Positions 9,264 to 17,668 of a stretch of 64,000 bases of DNA are shown piece by piece (the first letter of the stretch is position 1; each line of letters begins with the position of its first letter). Under the pieces are notes generated by a model. It did not search any database. It saw only the letters and a program-made list of their open reading frames with translations, and had not been told where the DNA came from. The stretch spans positions 1 through 64,000 of the forward strand of contig WRMN01000006.1 in assembly GCA_009777095.1 (NCBI GenBank), given 5' to 3'. Source of the stretch: Bacteroidales bacterium. GTDB taxonomy: Bacteria > Bacteroidota > Bacteroidia > Bacteroidales > UBA932. A program made the translations under genes and the position numbers.

Positions 9264-11120
9264 ATGTATTACCTATTACGAACAACCCTATTAATAACCG
9301 CCATTGCAGCATTGAGCACCTCAGCAGATGCTCAGCAACTTCGCTGGCATTGGGCGCAGCAGGCCATGAGTAAACAAACTACACAGGTTTCGACTGTGCG
9401 TTGCGATACGGCGGGAAATATTTATCTTGCGGGTAATTTTAGCGATACCCTGCGCTTCGATACCCTTTCTGTCTATCCCTTAGCAGTTGGACAACGCGAT
9501 ATTTTCTGGACAAAATTCAATTCCGAAGGGCAAGTCCTTTGGTTGAAATCGTCCGGAGGCACAGGCGAAGATTATCCTACGGCCATGACTGTTATGCCCG
9601 ATGGCACTGTATATACTGCCGGAATTACAGGCAAATCCGCCCTGTTTGGCGAACAGACAGCAGGGAATAAAAATGCAAATCTTTTTGTCAGTTGTCATCA
9701 ACCCGACGGAACGCTGCAATGGGTAAAGGCTTTCGATGCGCTTCGCGGCCACTATATCACGGCTATCACGGCCGACAGCAGCGGCAACGTGTACTTCGGC
9801 GGGTATTTCAACCGTCGGTTGACCTTTGATGAGCAACATAGCCTGACAGCCGCAGGAGCAAGCGATGCCATGCTTGTAAGCCTTGATTCTTTGGGTAATT
9901 TCCGCTGGGTGCAGCAGTTCGGCGGCGCTTTTGGACAAAGCCGCATCACAGCTCTGCACCTGCAGGGCGACTCGCTGTGGATAGCAGGACAATCCAACAC
10001 ACCGCTATCTGTTGGAAATGCGGCAGTGAGTCCGCGCAACCCGCAGGAGCAATCTGTGTTTTTGACCTGCTGCAATCCTGAGGGTGAAATCATCGAAACT
10101 TACAGTAGTATTATTTCGGGCGGAGCAGCCGAAGTCAGCAGCATAGCCATTGCCGATAATAAACTGTTGCTGTTGGGCGGTAATTTTGCCGATTCTCTGT
10201 TTATCGGCGCTCATACGCTGTTATCGCACGGCAACAGGGATATGTTTGTAGCGGCCATTGACACGCTTGGCGGAGTAGTATGGCAGCAACAACTCGGCAG
10301 CGCGGCCTACGACAAGTTGTTTGAAGTGGTTTATCACCCCTGGCAGCATATTATCGCCACCGGACTGTATGCCGGAAACTTAGTGGTAGGCGCCGACACA
10401 GTGAGTTTAAATAACGTTTTCTGCGATGTGTTTACCGCCTCTTTCGACCTTGAAGGACAGCCGCAGGAAGTAAATATCATGGGCGGCACAGCCGAAGAAT
10501 ATCCCCTGTCGATTGCCCGCGACTCGGAAGGACATATTTTCGTGGCCGGTATTTTCCGCGATACTACGGGCGTAAATAATACCAGATTGGTAACCCCTGC
10601 CGGCAAAGACGAACTTTTCTTGGCTAAACTTTACCACTGCAATAAACATCGGATTGTGTTTTCCTGCGATACGGTATTTAGCGAAGGCGCCCGCCTGACG
10701 CTGCAACTCAAGGGCAGTTACGAACAATATACATGGGACGACGGCGCCTCTCATTCGCCGTTATATATGATAGAGTACAGCAAAACTATTCAGGTGTTGG
10801 TCAGCGATTCCATAGGCTGTGTTTACCGCGATTCTATTAGCATCAAGCAGGAACCGGTAATCCCGCAGCTGCAAATCCGAGCCGCTCTGCCCACGCTGTA
10901 CCAAAAAACCACCGACATTGCAAACCGCGTCAGCAGCGAAGCAAGCTTTTTCAATTTTTTCGTAGCATCAAATAAACAAATACTCAAATTCTCCTTTCTC
11001 GCTCCTAATTGTCAGCATGGCTTTGTCGGTGGGGAGGACTTTGCCTATTACGCGGGCGTCAATGTTGTATTTTTGAGAAATGGCTATCAGGGAATCGGCA
11101 GCTTTTTCATCTACATATAA
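9264..11120 (+). CDS. secreted beta-propeller (SBBP-like repeat) protein, C-terminus apparently lost
   Basis: A 618-residue protein with a signal peptide (MYYLLRTTLLITAIAALSTSADAQ). It has many repeats of the pattern D-G-N-I-Y-L-A-G-x-F and D-x-L-G-x-x-x-W, typical of secreted beta-propellers. An Ig-like module follows (YTWDDGASHSPLY, DSIGCVYRDSI). The module that normally follows in such proteins, a T9SS sorting domain, is absent. Instead, from about residue 555 the sequence becomes nondescript, and from 10968 it is antisense to purM for 153 bases. It lies 21 bases after the T9SS cargo gene and is probably co-transcribed. It is likely a truncated gene reading through to a chance stop. Confidence 0.65.
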   Translation: MYYLLRTTLLITAIAALSTSADAQQLRWHWAQQAMSKQTTQVSTVRCDTAGNIYLAGNFSDTLRFDTLSVYPLAVGQRDIFWTKFNSEGQVLWLKSSGGTGEDYPTAMTVMPDGTVYTAGITGKSALFGEQTAGNKNANLFVSCHQPDGTLQWVKAFDALRGHYITAITADSSGNVYFGGYFNRRLTFDEQHSLTAAGASDAMLVSLDSLGNFRWVQQFGGAFGQSRITALHLQGDSLWIAGQSNTPLSVGNAAVSPRNPQEQSVFLTCCNPEGEIIETYSSIISGGAAEVSSIAIADNKLLLLGGNFADSLFIGAHTLLSHGNRDMFVAAIDTLGGVVWQQQLGSAAYDKLFEVVYHPWQHIIATGLYAGNLVVGADTVSLNNVFCDVFTASFDLEGQPQEVNIMGGTAEEYPLSIARDSEGHIFVAGIFRDTTGVNNTRLVTPAGKDELFLAKLYHCNKHRIVFSCDTVFSEGARLTLQLKGSYEQYTWDDGASHSPLYMIEYSKTIQVLVSDSIGCVYRDSISIKQEPVIPQLQIRAALPTLYQKTTDIANRVSSEASFFNFFVASNKQILKFSFLAPNCQHGFVGGEDFAYYAGVNVVFLRNGYQGIGSFFIYI

Positions 11121-12143
11121 CTCCATACGATGTCCCATATTATAGACCTTGTACATTTCTTTCCAGTCGGCGCCGGAGACTTCCTGAATAATGTCGAAGA
11201 GCGGCGGTATGGGGAAAAGATTATCCTTAATGACATGCAATTTATCAACGAAATGCAGCACCTTGGTCTGTGCCCCGCCGGAACAGTGTACCATACCATG
11301 AATATCAGCCCTATGGCTAACCAGCATCTCGCGCACTACGGGCAGGTAGGTGCGCGTAGGCGACAATACCAACTGACCATAGCTAAGCCCTGTTCGAGGC
11401 TCTATATCCGTCAGGCGCTTATTGCCCGAATACACTAATTCAGCAGGCAAGGAAGGGTCGAAGGTTTCGGGATAGACGGCGGCTATTTCATGCGCAAACA
11501 CATCGTGTCGCGCCGAGGTTAATCCGTTGCTGCCCATGCCACTGTTATAGGCGGTTTCATAACTTGCCTGTCCGTATGAAGCCAAGCCAACAATAACATC
11601 GCCTGCCTTAATGTTGGCATTGTCAATAATATCGCTGCGTTTGGCGCGGGCGGTTACCGTACTGTCAACAATCACCGTGCGCACCAAATCACCGACATCA
11701 GCTGTTTCACCGCCGGTAAGGCAAATATGCACCCCCAGGCGCTCCATTTCTTCTATGAACAACTGCGTACCTTCAATAATAGCGCCCACCACCTCGCCGG
11801 GAATTAGCTGTTTGTTGCGGCCGATAGTCGATGACAAAAGCATATTATCCGTAATCCCTACGCAAAGCAGGTCGTCGGTATTCATCACAATAGCGTCTTG
11901 GGCTATGCCATGCCACACGCTCAGGTCGCCTGTGGCTTTCCAATAGGCGTAAGCCAAGGCGGACTTGGTGCCTGCACCATCGGCATGCATTACCATACAA
12001 TAGGCAGGGTCCTTGGTTAAATAGTCGGGAATCACCTTACAAAAGGCCTTCGGGAAAAGGCCCTTGTCTATATTTTTGATAGCGCGGTGTACATCTTCCT
12101 TAGAAGCCGACACGCCACGGCGTTCATAACGCGATTGCATCAT
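10968..12143 (-). CDS. purM: phosphoribosylformylglycinamidine cyclo-ligase (AIR synthase)
   Basis: A 391-residue PurM of the Bacteroidota type. It catalyses the ATP-dependent closure of FGAM to AIR in purine synthesis. Visible family motifs are MHADGAGTKSALAY (about 52-65), VMNTDDLLCVG (86-96) and LTGGETADVGDLV (142-154), with a C-terminal glycine-rich segment (HCSGGAQTK). The ATG follows the stop of the porE-like gene with no spacing. Two ATGs occur in a row at 12143 and 12140; the upstream one is used here. Its last 51 codons are overlapped antisense by the secreted protein gene at 9264. Confidence 0.93.
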   Translation of the reverse strand: MMQSRYERRGVSASKEDVHRAIKNIDKGLFPKAFCKVIPDYLTKDPAYCMVMHADGAGTKSALAYAYWKATGDLSVWHGIAQDAIVMNTDDLLCVGITDNMLLSSTIGRNKQLIPGEVVGAIIEGTQLFIEEMERLGVHICLTGGETADVGDLVRTVIVDSTVTARAKRSDIIDNANIKAGDVIVGLASYGQASYETAYNSGMGSNGLTSARHDVFAHEIAAVYPETFDPSLPAELVYSGNKRLTDIEPRTGLSYGQLVLSPTRTYLPVVREMLVSHRADIHGMVHCSGGAQTKVLHFVDKLHVIKDNLFPIPPLFDIIQEVSGADWKEMYKVYNMGHRMELYVDEKAADSLIAISQKYNIDARVIGKVLPTDKAMLTIRSEKGEFEYLFI

Positions 12144-14126
12144 TTATCTTGGTTTATAGTTATCGCCTACCACCTGAAATTCAACACGGCGGTTCAACTG
12201 GTGGCAAATCTCCTGCCTTTCTTCATTCCTCAGGCTATTGATATATTTATCATCTAACTTAGTATTGATGCGCAGGAAGGGGTAGCGTTGCGCAACATTA
12301 GCATCTACCACGCGGGGGCGCGATTTACCGAAACCAACGGCAATAATGCGCCCTTCTTCAACACTATTATTAATCAGGTAATCGACTACTGCCTGAGCGC
12401 GTTGTTGCGAAAGCGCATCGTTAACCTCAGCGCTGCCGCGGCTATCGGTATGTGCATGCAACTCAACAATGATAGTAGGATTTTCCTCCATAATCATCAG
12501 CAATGAATCTAACGAATTGCGGGAATCGGGAGTCAATGTGGCTTTGGCAAACTCGAAGAAAATATTGGGGATTTCAATTGGTTTATCCGTTGGTGTCATC
12601 CACAAGGTATCGCGGTGGCGAAAATCCTCAGGCCAATCATAGGTAGAAAAGGTGGTTTTCTGGTTCAGGAAACCCTTTGTTGAGGATATGGCTAAATAGT
12701 CGTTTCTGGGATTTACGCGAAACTCTACCGTTCCGTCATCGCCGGTAGTACGGCGCACCACTCCTGTATTAGTACTCACTAAGCGCACTTCCGTATTCGG
12801 CATATTGGCCTTTGTTTTCGCATTACGCACCAAAGCCGTGAAATAGTATTCTACCATCTTTGTTTGGCTGTAAAATTCGTAAATATCGTCGCCGCCCCTG
12901 CTTGGCTTGCGGTTGGAAGAAAAAAAGCCGCGGTCGTTTTCACGTTCAAAGATAATGGCGAAATCATCGGCCGTAGAATTAAGAGGTTCACCCACATTTT
13001 CCACTTCCCATCTTGCGCCTGCAACTGGCGTGGCTTTAAAAATATCTAAGCCGCCCAAACCGGGGTGCCCGTCGGAAGCAAAATACAGCGTACCGTTAGC
13101 ATGAATAAAAGGAAAAACCTCGTTTCCGGGTGTATTGATGTCTTTCCCCATATTGATAGGCTCGCCCCAGCTACTGCTTTCGCTGTCGCGCGTTACCTTC
13201 CAAATGTCCATGCCGCCGTAACCGCCTTCCATGTCCGACACGAAATATAAAGTCAGTCCGTCATCGGAATTCGAAGGGTGAGCAGCCACTAAGGTATCGG
13301 CCACTAAGTTCAGTTTTTCCGGTTCGCCCCATTCTTCATCTCTTCGCTCGGCCGTATAAATAGCGCAGCCCTGCTTTTCGCGTTTTAACTTCAGACAGCG
13401 GGTAAAATAAATTCGGTCATAGGAATTATTGAAGGCGCAGGCGCCGTCTTCATATTTCGTATTCAAGGCTTCGGAGGCAGGAGTAACTCTATCCCATGAA
13501 CCTTTACGGGTAAAAGCCGACAAATAAATATCGGAAGGGACCTCCCCTGTAACATCATAAGTTTTTTTACTTTGGTTACCGGTTTTACGAGACGAAGTGA
13601 AATAAAGAATTTCATAATCGCTTGAAGCGTAAGCCGGAGCATACTCGTTAAAGAAAGTATTAAAAGCAGCAACAGGTTTTACCGTATAATTATTTTCCGA
13701 TTTTTGGTGTTCTTTAGCCCAATCGGCAGCTATTATCAACGAATCAGCCAAAGGGCTGTCGGTTACGTTTTTCTTATATAACAGCAATTGTTCTTTGGCT
13801 TTATCATACTGGCCGTTGGCTAATAAGGCCTGAGCATAGCGCAAATAAACCTCTTTGTTCTCAGGGGTGCGGCGACGGAACATCAGTTCATAAGCCGATT
13901 GTGCTTCCCTGTATTTACCGAGGTTCCGATAACATTCGGCTACACGGAAACGCACATGCTCCGTTTGGTTGGCCTTTACCCTGCTTTGAATGCTTCTATA
14001 AGTTTTGGCAGCGGTAAAATACCCGCCCTCTTCAAAAATCCTGTCGGCCTTCTCTAATTTGGCTTGGGTTCCGCAAGCTCCGAGGCTCAGTATCAGGATA
14101 CAAGAATATAAAAATAACTTTTTCAA
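12144..14126 (-). CDS. porE: PorE-like lipoprotein: TPR, PD40 beta-propeller and OmpA domain
   Basis: A 660-residue lipoprotein (signal peptide with lipobox LGAC, Cys18). TPR helices (about 25-135) come first, then WD40-like PD40 blades (ILYFTSSR, LYFVSDMEGGYGGMDIW, LYFASDGHPGLGGLDIF; about 160-410). A carboxypeptidase-regulatory-like fold follows (about 430-510), then an OmpA peptidoglycan-binding domain (IFFEFAKATL, ELHAHTDSRGSAEVND; about 520-655). This order and length match PorE of the type IX secretion system, thought to link the PorL/M core and PorK/N ring to the peptidoglycan. It is co-transcribed with purM. Related OmpA/PD40 proteins occur as paralogues, so the symbol is probable rather than proven. 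Confidence 0.72.
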   Translation of the reverse strand: MKKLFLYSCILILSLGACGTQAKLEKADRIFEEGGYFTAAKTYRSIQSRVKANQTEHVRFRVAECYRNLGKYREAQSAYELMFRRRTPENKEVYLRYAQALLANGQYDKAKEQLLLYKKNVTDSPLADSLIIAADWAKEHQKSENNYTVKPVAAFNTFFNEYAPAYASSDYEILYFTSSRKTGNQSKKTYDVTGEVPSDIYLSAFTRKGSWDRVTPASEALNTKYEDGACAFNNSYDRIYFTRCLKLKREKQGCAIYTAERRDEEWGEPEKLNLVADTLVAAHPSNSDDGLTLYFVSDMEGGYGGMDIWKVTRDSESSSWGEPINMGKDINTPGNEVFPFIHANGTLYFASDGHPGLGGLDIFKATPVAGARWEVENVGEPLNSTADDFAIIFERENDRGFFSSNRKPSRGGDDIYEFYSQTKMVEYYFTALVRNAKTKANMPNTEVRLVSTNTGVVRRTTGDDGTVEFRVNPRNDYLAISSTKGFLNQKTTFSTYDWPEDFRHRDTLWMTPTDKPIEIPNIFFEFAKATLTPDSRNSLDSLLMIMEENPTIIVELHAHTDSRGSAEVNDALSQQRAQAVVDYLINNSVEEGRIIAVGFGKSRPRVVDANVAQRYPFLRINTKLDDKYINSLRNEERQEICHQLNRRVEFQVVGDNYKPR

Positions 14127-14143
14127 TGTACCTATCTTTTTTG

Positions 14144-14151
14144 CAAATATA
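14144..14151 (-). promoter_or_regulatory. -7 box (TATATTTG) for porE-purM
   Basis: Exact TAnnTTTG match 17 bases upstream of the ATG at 14126. Confidence 0.6.
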
Positions 14152-14241
14152 GGTAAAAATTTAGAAACTGCTTAAATTTAACAAATAATTAATATAAAAA
14201 CTTGTTAACCAATTGAATGAGGTTTTCTGTTTTTGCAAAAA

Positions 14242-14276
14242 CAAAAAAAGAGGTTGCTCAAAAATGAGCAGCCTCT
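14242..14276 (-). terminator. intrinsic terminator after the ferredoxin gene
   Basis: A 12-bp stem (14249-14260 with 14265-14276, one G-T wobble) with an AAAA loop. On the minus strand it is followed by a run of seven T. It lies 23 bases past the ferredoxin stop. Confidence 0.85.
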
Positions 14277-14299
14277 ACAAACCTTTATCCATACAAGGA

Positions 14300-14467
14300 T
14301 TATTCGGGTTGAATTGCGCCTACCGGACAAGCATCAACACAGGTGCCGCAATCGGAACAAATATCAGGGTCGATTTTGTAAATATCGCCCGGAGAAATAG
14401 CTTCAAGAGGACATTCGTCAATACAAGTACCGCAAGCGGTGCAATCATCAGTAATTTTGTGAGCCAT
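14300..14467 (-). CDS. 2[4Fe-4S] ferredoxin
   Basis: A 55-residue protein starting [20 protein letters not shown]. Two cysteine clusters are visible, [12 protein letters not shown] and [12 protein letters not shown], each the classical CxxCxxCxxxCP. It is therefore a small bacterial-type ferredoxin carrying low-potential electrons in the cytoplasm. The gene is a single transcription unit with its own promoter box (14501-14508) and terminator (14242-14276). An open frame on the opposite strand over the same bases is its shadow. Confidence 0.93.
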   Translation of the reverse strand: MAHKITDDCTACGTCIDECPLEAISPGDIYKIDPDICSDCGTCVDACPVGAIQPE

Positions 14468-14500
14468 GTTTTTAAAATTTTAAAAGTTAGAATACAACTG

Positions 14501-14508
14501 CAAAGGTA
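14501..14508 (-). promoter_or_regulatory. -7 box (TACCTTTG) for the ferredoxin gene
   Basis: Exact match 33 bases upstream of the ATG. A TTG at 14528-14530 sits 19 bases further upstream, the usual -33 spacing. Confidence 0.7.
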
Positions 14509-14606
14509 ATAAAGTTTTTTGAATTTACAAGTTGAAAATTTAACGATGTATGAATTTACGAAGACATAAAAATATCACCGGAATTGTATATTTCTGAAAA
14601 AATAAT

Positions 14607-14614
14607 TACATTTG
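14607..14614 (+). promoter_or_regulatory. -7 box (TACATTTG) for the DUF1573-meaB operon
   Basis: Exact TAnnTTTG match, 44 bases before the ATG at 14659. Confidence 0.6.
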
Positions 14615-14658
14615 CCTTGTTATTTTACAGTGTAAAATTTTATAAAACATTATAAGTT

Positions 14659-15741
14659 ATGAAATTACCTTGTTTTGCTGTTGCCGGCATAATGGCTTTG
14701 ATGAGTTTAACGCTTGTTGCTCAGGAAAGAGGCCCTGCTATTTCATTTGAGAAAACGACCCATGATTTTGGCGCTTTTCTTCAAAAGGCAGGTCCGCAAA
14801 CCTACCGCTTTATTTTCACCAACACTGGTAATGAAGCTCTTATTATACAAAAAGTTACAGCCTCTTGCGGTTGTACCACTCCTGCTTGGAGCAAGGAGCC
14901 TGTTCCCGCTGGAGGCCAGGGTTTTGTGGAGGCGACCTATGTTCCTTCGGGAGCTATGCCCTTCGATAAAACCGTTTCGGTATATGCTAACTGCAAACCC
15001 TCGCCGATAATTCTACGTATTAAGGGACAGGTAGTGGTGGAGCCGCCTTCAATAGAACAACTATATCCGGAAACGTTCGGAACACTGCGCTTTAATGTCA
15101 AAGACCTTTCCTTAGCCCGTATAGCCCAAGGCATCGTGCGGGTGGACTCTTTCAAAATAGTGAATAAGGGCGATACGCCTGTGAAACTAACCTTCTCGAA
15201 ATTGCCCAAATACCTGAGCATAGAACAAATTCCGACCGAATTAAAACAAGACGAAAAAGGCATTCTCTTGGTTAAATGGAATACCGTCACATCTAAACTT
15301 TGGGGTTTAGTAAAAGCCCCCTTAACAGTAGCGCTGAATGGTAAAACTCAACCGGAGTTGAACCTTTCGGTTTCAGCTATGATTATAGACAATTTCGACA
15401 ATTTAAAGTCTGCCGATTATCCGAATGAGGCGGGTATTCAGGTGAGCAATGTAGTATATAATTTCAGGAACGTTAAACAGGGAACCAAGGTAACCGCCGA
15501 TTATGAAATTACCAATACCGGTAAGAAACCCCTGCTGATTCGCCAGGTGAGCGCCGATTGTCCCTGTATAAGGATTAATGCTCCGACCTCGATTCAACCG
15601 GGCGACAAGGCAATGGTTACCCTGCAGTTTGATACCGCTAAAGAAGAAGGTATTGACTTAGTATATCCTGTAACATTAGTTTCTAATGCCCCTGCTCAAC
15701 CGGTTACTACGTTGTTATTGACCGGAACAGTGGAAAAATAA
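14659..15741 (+). CDS. secreted DUF1573 (ASH/Hydin-like) repeat protein
   Basis: A 360-residue protein with a signal peptide (residues 1-21, ending LVAQ). It has at least two DUF1573 modules: TTHDFGAF with FTNTGNEALIIQ and SCGCTTP (about 30-110), and VVYNFRNVKQGTK with ITNTGKKPLLIR and DCPCI (about 260-355). A related middle domain lacks the cysteines. DUF1573 is an immunoglobulin-like fold very common in exported Bacteroidota proteins; its biochemical role is unknown. The stop TAA overlaps the next ATG by one base (TAATG), so it is translationally linked to the MeaB-type GTPase. Confidence 0.8.
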   Translation: MKLPCFAVAGIMALMSLTLVAQERGPAISFEKTTHDFGAFLQKAGPQTYRFIFTNTGNEALIIQKVTASCGCTTPAWSKEPVPAGGQGFVEATYVPSGAMPFDKTVSVYANCKPSPIILRIKGQVVVEPPSIEQLYPETFGTLRFNVKDLSLARIAQGIVRVDSFKIVNKGDTPVKLTFSKLPKYLSIEQIPTELKQDEKGILLVKWNTVTSKLWGLVKAPLTVALNGKTQPELNLSVSAMIIDNFDNLKSADYPNEAGIQVSNVVYNFRNVKQGTKVTADYEITNTGKKPLLIRQVSADCPCIRINAPTSIQPGDKAMVTLQFDTAKEEGIDLVYPVTLVSNAPAQPVTTLLLTGTVEK

Positions 15742-16832
15742 TGGAACTTATTGATGATAGCGCCTTAGTGGTGAATGAGGGAGTGGAACAACCTCCTATA
15801 GTAAATCCGAACGCTGCTGCTCTTTTGAAGAAAAAGCAACAGCGTTTGTTGCAAGTATCTGAATATGTAGAAGGCATTTTATCGGGAAATATTACTCTGC
15901 TTAGCAAGGCTATAACATTAGTGGAGAGCCGACTGCCCGAACATCAGGCAGTGGCACAACAGATATTGGAAGCCTGCCTGCCATACGCCGGCCAATCGGT
16001 GCGTATAGGCATTACCGGCGTGCCGGGGGCGGGAAAAAGTACTTTCATTGAGACCTTCGGCGCTTACCTGACGGCGAAAGGGCATAAATTAGCAGTGCTG
16101 GCCATTGACCCGAGTAGCGAGCGCACTAAGGGCAGCATCTTAGGTGATAAAACCCGAATGGAAAAGCTGAGCATAAATCCCTGCGCCTATATCCGTCCCA
16201 GTCCCAGTGCCGGTTCTTTAGGCGGCGTGGCGCGTAAGACCCGCGAAACTATCCTGCTTTGTGAGGCTGCCGGCTTCGATATTATTTTTGTGGAAACGGT
16301 GGGTGTGGGGCAATCGGAAACCGCAGTGCATTCCATGACCGACTTCTTTTTACTGCTGATGATTTCGGGCGCAGGCGACGAATTGCAGGGAATTAAGCGG
16401 GGAATTATGGAAATGTCGGATCTTTTAGTCATCAACAAGGCCGACGGCAGCAATGTAGAAAAAGCCATGCTGGCGCAAGCCCAGTACCAAAGCGCACTGC
16501 AATTGTTTCCCTTGGGAGAATCGGTCTGGAAGCCCTTAGCGCTGACATGCTCGTCATTAGAAAACGTCGGAATGGAAATTATTCATGAACAAATAGAAAA
16601 ATATCTGTTGCAGACAAAGACTAATGGTTATTTCGAAAGTCGCCGCCGCGAACAATCGCTCTACTGGATGTATGCCGCAATTAATGAGGCCTTGAAAGAC
16701 GGTTTTTATCAGCATAAAGCCATAGCGCAACAGTTGCCGGCCTGTGAAGAACAGGTGTTGAGCGGCAAAATCAGCTCCTTCGCCGCCGCCAAGGAACTGC
16801 TGGACAGGTATCACTCAGATACAATAGTCTGA
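15741..16832 (+). CDS. meaB: MeaB/ArgK-type G3E GTPase, methylmalonyl-CoA mutase chaperone
   Basis: A 363-residue GTPase with Walker A GVPGAGKST (about 93-101), the DPSSERTKGSILGDKTRM segment, a Walker B/G3 region (IIFVETVGVGQSE) and the NKAD guanine-specificity motif. In this family the GTPase guards B12-dependent methylmalonyl-CoA mutase during cofactor loading. No mutase gene lies in this window, so the partner must be elsewhere. Length and motifs are normal for the family. Older annotations call it ArgK or LAO/AO transport ATPase, which is misleading. Confidence 0.9.
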   Translation: MELIDDSALVVNEGVEQPPIVNPNAAALLKKKQQRLLQVSEYVEGILSGNITLLSKAITLVESRLPEHQAVAQQILEACLPYAGQSVRIGITGVPGAGKSTFIETFGAYLTAKGHKLAVLAIDPSSERTKGSILGDKTRMEKLSINPCAYIRPSPSAGSLGGVARKTRETILLCEAAGFDIIFVETVGVGQSETAVHSMTDFFLLLMISGAGDELQGIKRGIMEMSDLLVINKADGSNVEKAMLAQAQYQSALQLFPLGESVWKPLALTCSSLENVGMEIIHEQIEKYLLQTKTNGYFESRRREQSLYWMYAAINEALKDGFYQHKAIAQQLPACEEQVLSGKISSFAAAKELLDRYHSDTIV

Positions 16833-16948
16833 GGTTACTGCTTTGACAGCCATGCTTTCTATGAAAAATATAACGAGCGAATAACATAAATACCCCCAAA
16901 ATTACCATTGAATTATCAAGTGGATTGGGGGCAAAGCAAATCCGTAAT

Positions 16949-17617
16949 TCAACTCATAGCCCTCACCGAGGGTCTTTCCCGGAAAACAATCTTCGTTTCT
17001 TCACCCCTTCGCAGGCGGCGAATATTTTTGCGATGGGTAACTACAATAATGCCTGCCGCTACAATGCTGAATATTTTTAAAGTAAGTGTTTCAGCTACGT
17101 TCAGCCAATTGCCGAAGACCACAATGACTAAGAAAGGAAAACAGGCGGCCGCGATAATGGAACTCAGCGAAACATAATGGGTAATCAGTAAGGACAAGGC
17201 AAATATTATAAAGGTGATGAGCATAGCGCTGGGGTGAATGGCCGTGATTACGCCGGCAATGGTGGCCACGCCCTTTCCCCCTTTAAAACTTGCGAATATA
17301 GGGAAAATGTGCCCAAGCATAGCAGTGAGGCCTAACACTATCTGAAATCCGACAAAGGGATTGGTTTCACGGGTATAACCGGCTACAAAGACCAGCGAGA
17401 CCGCCACCGCTCCCTTAACTATATCTAAAATAAACACAGGTAAGGCAGCTTTCCAGCCTAAAACACGTAATACGTTGGTTGCTCCGGCATTTTTACTTCC
17501 ATGCTTCCGCACATCAATTTTATAAAGCAAATTGCCCACCCACACGGCATTAGAAATAGAGCCTAATAAATAAGCAGCAATAATAAGTCCCGCGTGCAGT
17601 AAAATTGTTCCGACCAT
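16949..17617 (-). CDS. plsY: acyl-phosphate:glycerol-3-phosphate acyltransferase PlsY
   Basis: A 222-residue integral membrane protein with about five hydrophobic segments. It carries the three PlsY motifs: GSISNAVWVG near the N-terminus, GSKNAGATNVLRVLG (about 40-54) and FKGGKGVATIAG (about 110-121). It transfers an acyl group from acyl-phosphate to glycerol-3-phosphate, the first step of phospholipid synthesis. It is transcribed divergently from mutS2, with a promoter box at 17638-17645. Confidence 0.93.
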   Translation of the reverse strand: MVGTILLHAGLIIAAYLLGSISNAVWVGNLLYKIDVRKHGSKNAGATNVLRVLGWKAALPVFILDIVKGAVAVSLVFVAGYTRETNPFVGFQIVLGLTAMLGHIFPIFASFKGGKGVATIAGVITAIHPSAMLITFIIFALSLLITHYVSLSSIIAAACFPFLVIVVFGNWLNVAETLTLKIFSIVAAGIIVVTHRKNIRRLRRGEETKIVFRERPSVRAMS

Positions 17618-17637
17618 AATCGTTCTTTATTAAAAGG

Positions 17638-17645
17638 CAAAGATA
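17638..17645 (-). promoter_or_regulatory. -7 box (TATCTTTG) for plsY
   Basis: Exact match 20 bases upstream of the plsY ATG, back to back with the mutS2 box; 11 bases separate the two boxes. Confidence 0.7.
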
Positions 17646-17656
17646 GTAATTTTTTT

Positions 17657-17664
17657 TACCTTTG
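17657..17664 (+). promoter_or_regulatory. -7 box (TACCTTTG) for mutS2, immediately before its start codon
   Basis: Exact TAnnTTTG match whose last base is only 4 bases before the ATG at 17669. The expected transcription start is therefore at or within a base or two of the A of ATG, predicting a leaderless mRNA. Confidence 0.65.
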
Positions 17665-17668
17665 TACA

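Noticed and set aside
9480-9992. 170-codon minus-strand open frame within the propeller gene
   Set aside because: It is antisense to a clear repeat protein with a signal peptide. There is no -7 box and no recognisable domain.
14158-14182. Sequence TTAGAAACTGCTTAAATTT resembling the IS5-type terminal repeat
   Set aside because: Only the first ten bases and part of the end agree, and no second end or transposase fragment is nearby. Chance similarity in AT-rich sequence is likely.
14213-14509. 98-codon plus-strand open frame over the ferredoxin
   Set aside because: It is the antisense of the 55-residue ferredoxin, which has two perfect 4Fe-4S motifs, its own promoter and a terminator on the minus strand.
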